Shown here: positions 1-6,943 of the stretch, in pieces | Position numbering within the stretch: position 1 is the first letter of the stretch | Layout: every line of letters starts with the position of its first letter | Assembly (NCBI GenBank): GCA_031552735.1 | Contig: JAVBMF010000046.1 | Span: forward strand, 1-37,543 | Direction: 5' to 3' | DNA from: JAVBUY01 sp031552735 | Lineage (GTDB): Bacteria > Bacillota > Clostridia > Christensenellales > Aristaeellaceae | Length of the DNA: 37,543 nt | Translations under genes and position numbers: made by a program | The notes under the pieces: model-generated | What the model was told of the DNA's origin: nothing | Seen by the model: only the letters and a program-made list of their open reading frames with translations | The model's database searches: none

Positions 1-56
1 ATGTGTTAGGCACGCCGCCAGCGTTCGTCCTGAGCCAGGATCAAACTCTTGTGTTT
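1..56 (-). rRNA. rrs: 16S rRNA, 5' end only (partial)
   Basis: Read on the minus strand, this is the universal 16S 5' region: the 27F primer site AGAGTTTGATCCTGGCTCAG lies at 49-30 and is followed by the usual GACGAACGCTGGCGGCG and GCCTAACACAT. By alignment to E. coli numbering the mature 5' end falls near position 56. The rest of the gene lies beyond the left edge. The wording of this stretch is typical of Clostridia and other Firmicutes, but 56 bases cannot place the organism. Confidence 0.97.
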
Positions 57-228
57 AATCCCTTATCTCCTCTTGGTATTCTGGTTCTCACCAGCCCCCA
101 AGATTCAAAACTCATTAAGAATCAACTGTCTGTCTCGCCGCGCTCTCCCCTTAGGGAAATCACGGCTTTTTCTCTCTTCCTGTATCGTTTTCAAGGATCG
201 TGCGCCCGCTCGTTTTTTTCGGAGGGCG
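57..228 (-). other. rRNA operon leader (5' external spacer)
   Basis: About 170 nt lie between the predicted transcription start and mature 16S. The strand includes CTTGAAAACGATA, of a kind common in Firmicute rRNA leaders, and a small hairpin with arms CTGGT and ACCAG (93-80). There is no open frame of note. It presumably carries processing and antitermination signals, but I could not fix a box A. Confidence 0.6.
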
Positions 229-234
229 AGTGTT

Positions 235-264
235 AGTATATCAGAGCCTTTGCGCCTGTGTCAA
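235..264 (-). promoter_or_regulatory. Sigma-A promoter of the rRNA operon
   Basis: On the minus strand a perfect -35 TTGACA (264-259) is separated by 18 bp from -10 TATACT (240-235). It lies about 180 nt upstream of mature 16S, the normal place for an rRNA promoter. Confidence 0.85.
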
Positions 265-331
265 CAGGAAAAACCAAAGAATTTTCATGTTTTCGCGCGA
301 GCGCTATGGCTTGTGTATATGCGCTTTTACA

Positions 332-1414
332 TCACCACATATGGTCGATGATGCCACCACCTAGGCACACATCGCCGTCGTAGAACACCACCGATTGACC
401 AGGTGTCACAGCGCGCTGCGGTGTGTCGGCGGTCACGCGGAGCCCCTCATCGGTGCGCGCGACCGTAACCGCCTGGTCCGGCTGTCGATAGCGGTACTTC
501 GCGGTGCAGCGTATACCTTCGCCCAATCCGATTGGCGGCGCGCCCGCCACCCAGGTTTCCTGCACCGCCAGTGCGCCGGTGGTATACAGCGCGGGATGAT
601 CCTCGCCCTGCGCAACCAGCAGCGCATTATTGGCCAAATCCTTGCCCACCACAAACCAGCTGCGCCCATCGCCGCACCCGCCGATACCCAGGCCGCGCCG
701 CTGGCCCAGCGTGTGATACATCAACCCATCGTGCCGTCCAACCACGCGGCCGGTGCCGATCTCGCGCATGTCGCCGGGCTGCGCGGGCAAATACGTCTGC
801 AAAAATTGCTTAAAATCGCGTTCGCCGATAAAACAGATGCCGGTCGAATCCTTTTTGTTGCAGGTCGGCAAATTTTCCCGCCGCGCGATCTCACGTACTT
901 CGGCCTTGGTCAGCCCGCCGACCGGGAACATCGCCCTGCCCAGCGCGTTCTGTCCGAGCATGTGCAGAAAATAGCTCTGATCCTTATTCGCATCCACGCC
1001 ACGCAGCAGTGTGCGGGTCTCCCCCGCCATGCCAACGCGCGCGAAATGCCCGGTGGCCAAGTGCTCCGCGCCCAGCTTGAGCGCGAAATCCAGAAACGCC
1101 TTGAACTTGATCTCCCGGTTGCACAGCACGTCCGGATTGGGCGTTCGTCCCGCCTTGTATTCCGCCAGAAAATAGGAAAAAACGCGATCGCGGTACTCCT
1201 GCGCGAAATTGACCGAATAGTAGGGGATGCCGATCACATCGCACACCGCGCGCACGTCCGCCCAGTCGGCCTCAGCCGTGCACACGCCGTCCGCGTCGGT
1301 CTCCTCCCAGTTCTTCATGAATACGCCGATGACCTCGTGCCCCGCCTGATGCAGCAACAGCGCCGCCACCGACGAATCCACACCGCCCGACATGCCCACC
1401 ACGATACGCGCCAT
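332..1414 (-). CDS. mnmA: tRNA-specific 2-thiouridylase MnmA
   Basis: MnmA makes 2-thiouridine at the wobble position (U34) of Lys, Glu and Gln tRNAs, using ATP to activate the base and persulfide sulfur from the IscS relay. The 360-residue protein has the normal family length. It shows the PP-loop SGGVDS at residues 9-14, the first catalytic cysteine C98 in LCNREIKF, and the second, C194, in STGICFIG. It is the last gene of a minus-strand operon, 18 nt after the HAD-Tmk fusion gene. No clear terminator separates its stop from the rRNA promoter about 70 bp downstream. Identification is secure. Confidence 0.97.
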   Translation of the reverse strand: MARIVVGMSGGVDSSVAALLLHQAGHEVIGVFMKNWEETDADGVCTAEADWADVRAVCDVIGIPYYSVNFAQEYRDRVFSYFLAEYKAGRTPNPDVLCNREIKFKAFLDFALKLGAEHLATGHFARVGMAGETRTLLRGVDANKDQSYFLHMLGQNALGRAMFPVGGLTKAEVREIARRENLPTCNKKDSTGICFIGERDFKQFLQTYLPAQPGDMREIGTGRVVGRHDGLMYHTLGQRRGLGIGGCGDGRSWFVVGKDLANNALLVAQGEDHPALYTTGALAVQETWVAGAPPIGLGEGIRCTAKYRYRQPDQAVTVARTDEGLRVTADTPQRAVTPGQSVVFYDGDVCLGGGIIDHMW

Positions 1415-1432
1415 AGTGCCTCCTGTCGTTTT

Positions 1433-2704
1433 CTACCGCGTTGTCAGCACGCGGTCGATGCCCGCGCACGCGTCAGCGGCGATTTCCTCCATGCCGCGCG
1501 TCGCGTCCACCTGCATGATGCGCTCGGGTTGCAGCCGCGCCAATTCTTCATACGCGTCGTATACGCGCTGATGAAACGCCATTTTCTCCATCTCGATGCG
1601 ATCCAGCGATGACGCACTGCTGCGCCGCTTCAGCGCGGTTTCCGCATCGATCTTGAGCAGGATGGTTGCGTCCGGCATAGTGCCATCAATGGCCGGGGCG
1701 TTAATGTCCAGCACATGCTGCACACCGAGCTGTCGTCCGCCACCCTGATACGCCACACTGGAATCGACAAACCGGTCGCACAGCACCACCTTGCCCGCCT
1801 TTAGCGCCGGGCGCACGATGGCGTGCACATGCTCGGCGCGCGCCGCCGCATACAGCAGCGCCTCGGTCAGCGGATGCATGCCCAGGTTATCGGGCGTCAG
1901 CACCACCTCGCGGATGCTCTCGGCAATCGGGCTGCCGCCGGGCTCGCGCGTGGCCAACACATCGTACCCCAGCTCCAGAAGATGCGCGTGAATCCGCTCT
2001 ATTTGCGAGGTCTTGCCCGACCCATCCAACCCCTCGACCGTAATAAAGAAGCCCTCCGGCTCCGGAATCTCCGGTGCGAGAAAGTTGGCCAAGTCGGCCA
2101 CGGTATCCACGATATGCGTGGCACCGGCTTTTTGAAACTCCTCGCGCGTGCCATAGCCATACAGCACACCGATGGTGTCGATGCCGTTACCCTGCCCGCC
2201 GAAGACATCAAACTCGCGGTCGCCGATCATCACCGCGCGACCACGGCTGCCGACCAGCGCGCGCTTGACCAGATCAGACTTGTCGGTGCCGCGCTCGGCC
2301 AACTCCGCCCCGGCAATGATATCAAAGAAGCGCGCCAGGCCGAGCCGCTCCAATATCTTCTCGGCAAAATACTGCGGCTTGGCGGTGGCGACACACAGGC
2401 GCGCACCCTGCGCCTTCAACCGGCGCAGCAGGTTGGGAATGCCGGTATACACCGAGTTTTCAAACATACCGCGCTCGGCAAAGTAAACACGGTAGTGCTC
2501 CACCGCCTGGGCGGCCTGCTCGTCATTCATGCCCGCGCGGCGATAGGACGCGTGCAGCGGCGGCCCGATGAAGGTAGCGAACATTTCTTCCGGAATATCG
2601 GTAAAGCCAACCTGGCGCGCGCCATACTGCGCCGAGTGAATAATGCCCGGCGCGGACTCGTTCAGCGTTCCGTCCAGATCAAAGAGAATGGTTTCATATT
2701 GCAC
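1433..2704 (-). CDS. tmk: HAD phosphatase - thymidylate kinase fusion
   Basis: One uninterrupted 423-residue frame joins two enzymes. Residues 1-210 are a HAD hydrolase of the phosphoglycolate-phosphatase type, with motif I FDLDGT (8-13, nucleophile D9), motif II around T107/K109 and motif III GDREFD (161-166). Residues 218-423 are a complete thymidylate kinase (dTMP + ATP to dTDP), with P-loop GLDGSGKT (225-232), TREPGG (252-257) and the CDRF motif (309-312). Normal Tmk is about 205-215 residues and starts just before the P-loop, so the HAD part is an added domain. It might remove excess nucleoside monophosphate or repair a phosphometabolite; its substrate cannot be read. The gene starts 5 nt after the decarboxylase-like gene. 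A decarboxylase-like gene next to tmk recalls yaaO-tmk of Bacillus. Confidence 0.95.
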   Translation of the reverse strand: MQYETILFDLDGTLNESAPGIIHSAQYGARQVGFTDIPEEMFATFIGPPLHASYRRAGMNDEQAAQAVEHYRVYFAERGMFENSVYTGIPNLLRRLKAQGARLCVATAKPQYFAEKILERLGLARFFDIIAGAELAERGTDKSDLVKRALVGSRGRAVMIGDREFDVFGGQGNGIDTIGVLYGYGTREEFQKAGATHIVDTVADLANFLAPEIPEPEGFFITVEGLDGSGKTSQIERIHAHLLELGYDVLATREPGGSPIAESIREVVLTPDNLGMHPLTEALLYAAARAEHVHAIVRPALKAGKVVLCDRFVDSSVAYQGGGRQLGVQHVLDINAPAIDGTMPDATILLKIDAETALKRRSSASSLDRIEMEKMAFHQRVYDAYEELARLQPERIMQVDATRGMEEIAADACAGIDRVLTTR

Positions 2705-2709
2705 GTGTG

Positions 2710-4122
2710 TTACCCCTTACGCTCTTTATTTAGCACGCAGCGGATGCTGCCGCCTGTGATGCCAAAAGTGTGTGCCGCACCGGACAGTGCGCCGATTGCC
2801 TGCGCTGTGATGCGTTCCCCGGGCACGACCCAAGGAATGCCGGGCGGGTACGCGCCCGCAGATACCGCCGCGATTCGCCCGATGGCCTGGGGCAGCGGCA
2901 CCGGCTCGCCGAGCGAAAGCGCGGCCTGCCACACCGCAAGCCCGCGCTCGGCGGGCGGCAAGTCAGTGCACGCATCCTCGCGCGGCGGCAACGGCGACAG
3001 CGCGCACAGCGCGTCGGCCACGCGATCCAGCGCATCTGGCGGATCGGCCACCGAGGGAATCAGTACGACGCAACGCGTGTCCGCCATCTCGATGTCGATG
3101 CCCCGCGTCCGCAGGTGCGCCGCGACCTGATCGCCGGTGTAGCCAAGTTTCGTCACGTCGATCACGATCCGCGCCGGATCAAACGCCAACCCGGCGATGC
3201 CGCCCAGCCGGTCGTGCGCGTTCGCCAGCTCCGGTCGCCCTTCGCACAGCCGCTGCCAGAACGCCGCGACGCGCGCGTGCAGTGCGGCCAGACTCGCAGT
3301 GCCCCGCTCGTCCATCAGGGCGCGCGCTTCATCCAATGACGCCAGAATCGGAAACGACGGGCTGGACGTATGCACCATGCGCAGCATGCCGCGCACGCGC
3401 TCAGCGTCCATGCCGGACGCCAGATGCAACCACGCCGCGCCGGTCAGCGCGGGCAGCGTTTTGTGCGCGCTCTGTACCCAGGCATCGGCGCCACACGCTC
3501 CGGCGTTGGCTGGCTGTCCCGACGCGGGCCAGTTGAAGTGCGCGCCGTGCGCCTCGTCTACCAACAGACGCATGCCCGCGTCGTGCGCGGCGCGCGCGAT
3601 GTCCGTCAGATCGCTGCACATGCCCAGGTAATCCGGTCGGGTGATCAACACCGCCCGCGCGGCGGGATGCGCGTTGATGGCGGCGACCACATCCGCTGGC
3701 GCGACATATGCCCAGCCGTCCAACAGGCGCGGATACACAAAGATGGGCTCTGCGTGCGCCAGCGCGCAAGCCGACAGCACGCTATGATGACAGTTGCGCG
3801 CGACAATGACCGGCCCGCCATCGGACACAGCGGCCAGCACCATGGCCAGCACGCCCGCCGTACTGCCACCGGACAGCGGCAGCGTATGCGACGCCCCGGC
3901 TGCAATTGCCGCCAACCGGGCGGCTTCGGCCATCGCGCCATCCGGCGCGAATAGATCCCCGGTGATGCCCAGCTCGGTCATATCATAGCCAAACGCGTCC
4001 CAGTTTGCGAAGGGTTGCCCCTTATGCCCCGGCATGTGCATGCGCACGCGACCCTGTGCTTTGTCCAGCATCGCGCGCATCGGCGCGCGCGCGGCATTCG
4101 TTTGTGGCGTCGTTTTCTTCAT
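2710..4122 (-). CDS. Orn/Lys/Arg decarboxylase-like PLP enzyme
   Basis: A fold-type I PLP protein of 470 residues related to the ornithine/lysine/arginine decarboxylase major domain (YaaO/SpeA-like of Bacillus). Visible marks are HMPGHKG (29-35) near the N-terminus, VDEAHGAHF (188-196) with the PLP-ring aspartate D189, and the Schiff-base lysine K221 in SAHKTL. A small C-terminal domain follows. The substrate (Lys, Arg or Orn) cannot be decided from the motifs. Its ATG begins one base after the stop of the upstream solute-binding protein, and the upstream SD is weak, so translation is probably coupled. Genes of this family often precede tmk in Firmicutes, which supports the call. Confidence 0.9.
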   Translation of the reverse strand: MKKTTPQTNAARAPMRAMLDKAQGRVRMHMPGHKGQPFANWDAFGYDMTELGITGDLFAPDGAMAEAARLAAIAAGASHTLPLSGGSTAGVLAMVLAAVSDGGPVIVARNCHHSVLSACALAHAEPIFVYPRLLDGWAYVAPADVVAAINAHPAARAVLITRPDYLGMCSDLTDIARAAHDAGMRLLVDEAHGAHFNWPASGQPANAGACGADAWVQSAHKTLPALTGAAWLHLASGMDAERVRGMLRMVHTSSPSFPILASLDEARALMDERGTASLAALHARVAAFWQRLCEGRPELANAHDRLGGIAGLAFDPARIVIDVTKLGYTGDQVAAHLRTRGIDIEMADTRCVVLIPSVADPPDALDRVADALCALSPLPPREDACTDLPPAERGLAVWQAALSLGEPVPLPQAIGRIAAVSAGAYPPGIPWVVPGERITAQAIGALSGAAHTFGITGGSIRCVLNKERKG

Positions 4123-4123
4123 A

Positions 4124-5626
4124 CTATTTTTCCGCGTCCAGCACTGCCTGCCACAACGCGACCATGCGCCCCGCGCCCAAGTCGTCCAGTTCCTGCCGGA
4201 ACGCCGCGAAGGTTTGCTCGTTCAATTCCGCCTCGCCGGTGGCAAAGCGCGCGATCGCCCGATCCACCGCAGGGCCCAGTTGTACCTGCAATGCGTCCAG
4301 CTCGGCCTGCTGTTCCTTTGTCCAATACACCGTCGGCGTCGGCAGCGTCGCCACCTGCGCCAGTTTGTCGGATTCGGCCATCACGTGCCGCTCCCCAGCG
4401 ATGCCGATGCGCCGCCAGAAATCATACGGCATCAGCCCGGGCATCGCCGCGCCGCCGCTCATCAATGATTGGGTTTGCAGGTCGCTCAGTGTGCGCTCCT
4501 CCGTGATCGCGTACGTCCAATAGCCGTCGTCACCATAGGCGTAATCCACACCTTCTACCCCTGCCCACGCCAGCATCGCGCCTTCGGGCGCGTACAGCGC
4601 GTCCACCCAACTGAGCGCCGCCGCCGGGTTGTCGCACGCAGAGGTGATGGCAAACGTCCCGCGCCACACCGACCCTTGCAGGTCGCGATAGCGCACGCTG
4701 CCTTCATGGGGCATCGGCGGCAGCGCGGCGAACGACTCCGCCTGATCGAGCGGCAGCATGGTGTACGGCGCCAGCGAAACCATGCCGCCCACCGACACTT
4801 GCTTTTGATCGGCCTGCTCCAGCGCCTGCATGGCGTGCGTATTGGTAAAGGCGTCGTCGCCGAGCAGCCCCGCTTGGCACAGCCCGCGCAAGTACGTCAA
4901 AAAATCATAGAACTGCGGCTCGCCCGGCGCGAATCGTGCCTGCCCGGCATCGTCCACATATACGTTGTAATCATTCATTGTCAGCCCAAAGAACGACGCC
5001 AGCCACTTGGCCTCCCATGGGCCAATCAGCCGCAACGGAATCTCGTCGCGCTTGCCGTTGCCGTTGGGATCACCATCGCGCATGGCGGTCAGCGCCGCCC
5101 GCATTTGCTCCGGGGTACCGGGCATCGGCAGCCCCAGCGCCTCCAGCCAGTCATGGTTGATCCAGATCGCCACCTGCCGCTCGTGCTCGGCCAACTGCGG
5201 CAGCGCCACAATCTTTCCATCGGGCAGCGTAATGGCCTCGCGCCAGTCTGGGTGCGCGTCCAGCAGCGCCGACAGATTGGGCGCATACTCCGCCAGCAGC
5301 GGCGCTAGGTCGATCAGCGCGCCGCTAGCCGCGCCATCCATCTCCTGCCGCGGGGTCAATTGCGCCTTAAACAGCACCGCGGGCAGGCTGCCCCCGGCCA
5401 GCGCGTCATCCAGCGCCGCGCGGTATGTCGCTTGGTTCTTTCCCTGCACAAAGTCGCTGATGCCCACGCCGGTTAGCTGCTGCATGCGCACAAAGAACGC
5501 GCTGCTCGCCCAATCGCGCCCGGCCTCGTCGTCATAGCCCATCACCGGGCCAATGTCCACGGCCAGCGCGCACGTCGATGCGCCCAGCATACACACCAGC
5601 AACAGCCCCGCCAAAACTCGCCGCAT
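4124..5626 (-). CDS. Extracellular solute-binding protein, orphan
   Basis: Start chosen at 5626, where AAGGAGG lies 8 nt upstream and a signal peptide begins (MRRVLAGLLLVCMLGAS); the frame extends further upstream without a ribosome site. About 500 residues resemble the large family-1 extracellular binding proteins of the LplA type. Marks are the PxxMDG/LIDLAPLL region, WINHDWLEALGLPMPGTPE, and a calcium-loop-like DPNGNGKRDEIP typical of these proteins. There is no lipobox cysteine at the predicted cleavage site, so it may be released or anchored otherwise. No permease or ATPase lies beside it; instead it heads an operon with the decarboxylase, tmk and mnmA. The ligand is unknown; most relatives bind sugars or oligosaccharides. 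Confidence 0.85.
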   Translation of the reverse strand: MRRVLAGLLLVCMLGASTCALAVDIGPVMGYDDEAGRDWASSAFFVRMQQLTGVGISDFVQGKNQATYRAALDDALAGGSLPAVLFKAQLTPRQEMDGAASGALIDLAPLLAEYAPNLSALLDAHPDWREAITLPDGKIVALPQLAEHERQVAIWINHDWLEALGLPMPGTPEQMRAALTAMRDGDPNGNGKRDEIPLRLIGPWEAKWLASFFGLTMNDYNVYVDDAGQARFAPGEPQFYDFLTYLRGLCQAGLLGDDAFTNTHAMQALEQADQKQVSVGGMVSLAPYTMLPLDQAESFAALPPMPHEGSVRYRDLQGSVWRGTFAITSACDNPAAALSWVDALYAPEGAMLAWAGVEGVDYAYGDDGYWTYAITEERTLSDLQTQSLMSGGAAMPGLMPYDFWRRIGIAGERHVMAESDKLAQVATLPTPTVYWTKEQQAELDALQVQLGPAVDRAIARFATGEAELNEQTFAAFRQELDDLGAGRMVALWQAVLDAEK

Positions 5627-5699
5627 CGCACGCGCCTCCTTATAATTCGATTCTTCGTCAGCCCGCCGCGCCGTGTTGCTCCATACAGCCACGGACTGG

Positions 5700-5717
5700 G
5701 CGGTGTATCTACACCGC
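5700..5717. promoter_or_regulatory. 18-bp perfect palindrome, likely operator
   Basis: GCGGTGTATCTACACCGC is a perfect inverted repeat (8-bp arms, TC centre). It lies in the leader of the solute-binding-protein operon, about +18 to +35 from the predicted start, where a bound repressor would block transcription. No local regulator gene is obvious. Confidence 0.5.
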
Positions 5718-5741
5718 GAACGGGCGCTCACCAACCGTCTG

Positions 5742-5747
5742 ATTATA
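5742..5747 (-). promoter_or_regulatory. -10 element of the SBP-tmk-mnmA operon
   Basis: Perfect TATAAT on the minus strand, about 115 bp upstream of the SBP start. The region 17 bp upstream is only a T-rich tract, not a good -35, so activity may depend on an activator or on the T-tract. Confidence 0.5.
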
Positions 5748-5773
5748 GCACAGATCCCCCGCGAAAAAAAGTT

Positions 5774-5788
5774 TTGCCGATCAGGCAA
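5774..5788. promoter_or_regulatory. Short inverted repeat TTGCC-N5-GGCAA
   Basis: A perfect 5-bp-arm inverted repeat in the divergent intergenic region, upstream of the minus-strand -10 and of the plus-strand gene. It could be an operator but is short enough to be chance. Confidence 0.25.
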
Positions 5789-5823
5789 GTCCTTGTGCCT
5801 GTATGCATATGCTCGCACAGATC

Positions 5824-5867
5824 ATGCTCGTCCTCTCCGGTTTCTGATAACCAGCCGGGACGAGCAT
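5824..5867 (+). promoter_or_regulatory. Hairpin in the leader of the dehydratase-like gene
   Basis: ATGCTCGTCC (5824-5833) pairs perfectly with GGACGAGCAT (5858-5867), and inner CCGG arms can add to the stem. It ends 23 nt before the start codon at 5891 and just before the SD AGGGAGG. There is no T-run, so it is not an intrinsic terminator; a role in translation or mRNA stability is possible. Confidence 0.45.
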
Positions 5868-5890
5868 AGGCGAAACAGGGAGGGATCATC

Positions 5891-6865
5891 ATGCGTCAGA
5901 TTTTAGCCCACACCTATGAAGGGCGGCATGTCGCGCTGGTAAACGCACCCGGTGGTTTGGCGGAATGGATCGCGGCACTGCTCGGCACATTGGGCGCCGA
6001 AGTGCGCACGCTGGACGCGCCAGAGGGGCTTCCGTCGCCCGATGCGCTGCTCGCTTTCCTGCGCAAAGGGGATGCGGTGATTTTTCCCGCCCTGCCCACG
6101 GCAGATACGTCGGAAGCAATGTGCGCGCTGCTCTACCGGCTCAGCGCCTGTCTGTCCGTCGCGCGCGCGGCACAGGCCGACGCTGTGTTGCTGTGCATGG
6201 ATGACGCCGCCTACCGTGACGCGCACGCACCTTGGGGCTGCCGCGAAGACGACCCGCTGGGCGGACGCGATGCCGCCGGACTGACGGCCGCCTGCGCCCG
6301 ACTACAAGCGGAGGGGTTTCGGCTGGGATACTGCGGCGAAGCGTTGCCGGTGGTGGTCGCACACTATGGCGCGCTGCTATACGGCGGCATGCCGGGGCAT
6401 ACGGATGTAGCGTGCTGGCTGACGGCGCTGCTCTGCGGCGCGTCGCCGACTTCGCGGAACCCGGGCACGGCACGCGCCTACCAGCATGCGATCGAGCCGC
6501 TGATCGGCGCGCTGTCCGCGCTGGGGCGCGCGCTGTCGCTGCCGTCACATCATGGGGACACTTGGAACTTTGGCGCGCCCCCGGAATGCTGGCTGACCGA
6601 GCGGCGCGCGCTGAGTGTGCTGGCGCAACACTGCGACGGCGAGCTTGGCGCAATGCCGCTGGACAGTGCGCCGCCTATCCGCACGCCACGGCTGGACAGC
6701 ACGCGCGCGCGCCAGCAACTGGGCTGGCGCACGGTCTATGACGCGGAGGAGTCGCTGGCGCTGCTGGCCGATTGGCAGGCGCTGGCGCAGCAACATGGCG
6801 ATACCGATGCGCGACGCATGCAAATCGCGGCCTATTGGGAGCGGCTGGAGCGGCTGGCGGACTAA
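5891..6865 (+). CDS. CDP-glucose 4,6-dehydratase-like pseudo-enzyme
   Basis: An extended SDR protein of 324 residues that aligns along its length with CDP-glucose 4,6-dehydratase (RfbG, usually about 355). Matching blocks are PWGCREDDPLGG (114-125), RNPGTARAYQHAIEPL (189-204), TWNFGAPPE (224-232) and LDSTRARQQLGW near the C-terminus. The active site is gone. In the family YSASK motif the Tyr and Lys are replaced by A129 and A133; in the family SDK the Asp is kept (D105) but the Lys is A106; the Rossmann GxxGxxG is reduced to N18-G21-A24. It should not dehydrate CDP-glucose. No sugar-nucleotide genes lie nearby. The intact frame, SD (AGGGAGG) and conserved C-terminal half suggest a kept role such as ligand binding, not a decaying gene. 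Confidence 0.8.
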   Translation: MRQILAHTYEGRHVALVNAPGGLAEWIAALLGTLGAEVRTLDAPEGLPSPDALLAFLRKGDAVIFPALPTADTSEAMCALLYRLSACLSVARAAQADAVLLCMDDAAYRDAHAPWGCREDDPLGGRDAAGLTAACARLQAEGFRLGYCGEALPVVVAHYGALLYGGMPGHTDVACWLTALLCGASPTSRNPGTARAYQHAIEPLIGALSALGRALSLPSHHGDTWNFGAPPECWLTERRALSVLAQHCDGELGAMPLDSAPPIRTPRLDSTRARQQLGWRTVYDAEESLALLADWQALAQQHGDTDARRMQIAAYWERLERLAD

Positions 6866-6887
6866 GGCGCCCCGCAATTTGCTACAA

Positions 6888-6915
6888 GCAAAAAAGAAGG
6901 GGCCTTCGCCCCTTC
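6888..6915 (-). terminator. Intrinsic terminator of the MFS gene
   Basis: Arms GAAGGGGC (6896-6903) and GCCCCTTC (6908-6915) form an 8-bp stem with a CTTC loop. The A-rich tract at 6889-6895 reads as a U-tract on the minus strand, just downstream of the MFS stop. Confidence 0.85.
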
Positions 6916-6943
6916 CCGCATCCCGAATGGGTCAGTGCTCTCG

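Noticed and set aside
3..351. Small plus-strand frames over the rRNA leader
   Set aside because: They lie antisense to 16S and its promoter and show no coding features.
395..1612. 405-codon plus-strand open frame opposite mnmA
   Set aside because: Antisense shadow in high-GC DNA; its protein is Arg/His-rich with no family motifs and no SD, and mnmA on the other strand is certain.
1823..3130. Long plus-strand frame opposite tmk and the decarboxylase gene
   Set aside because: Shadow of two well-supported genes; crosses their boundary and has no ribosome site.
5891..6865. Active CDP-glucose 4,6-dehydratase
   Set aside because: Key catalytic Tyr and Lys residues are replaced, so only homology and not activity is claimed.
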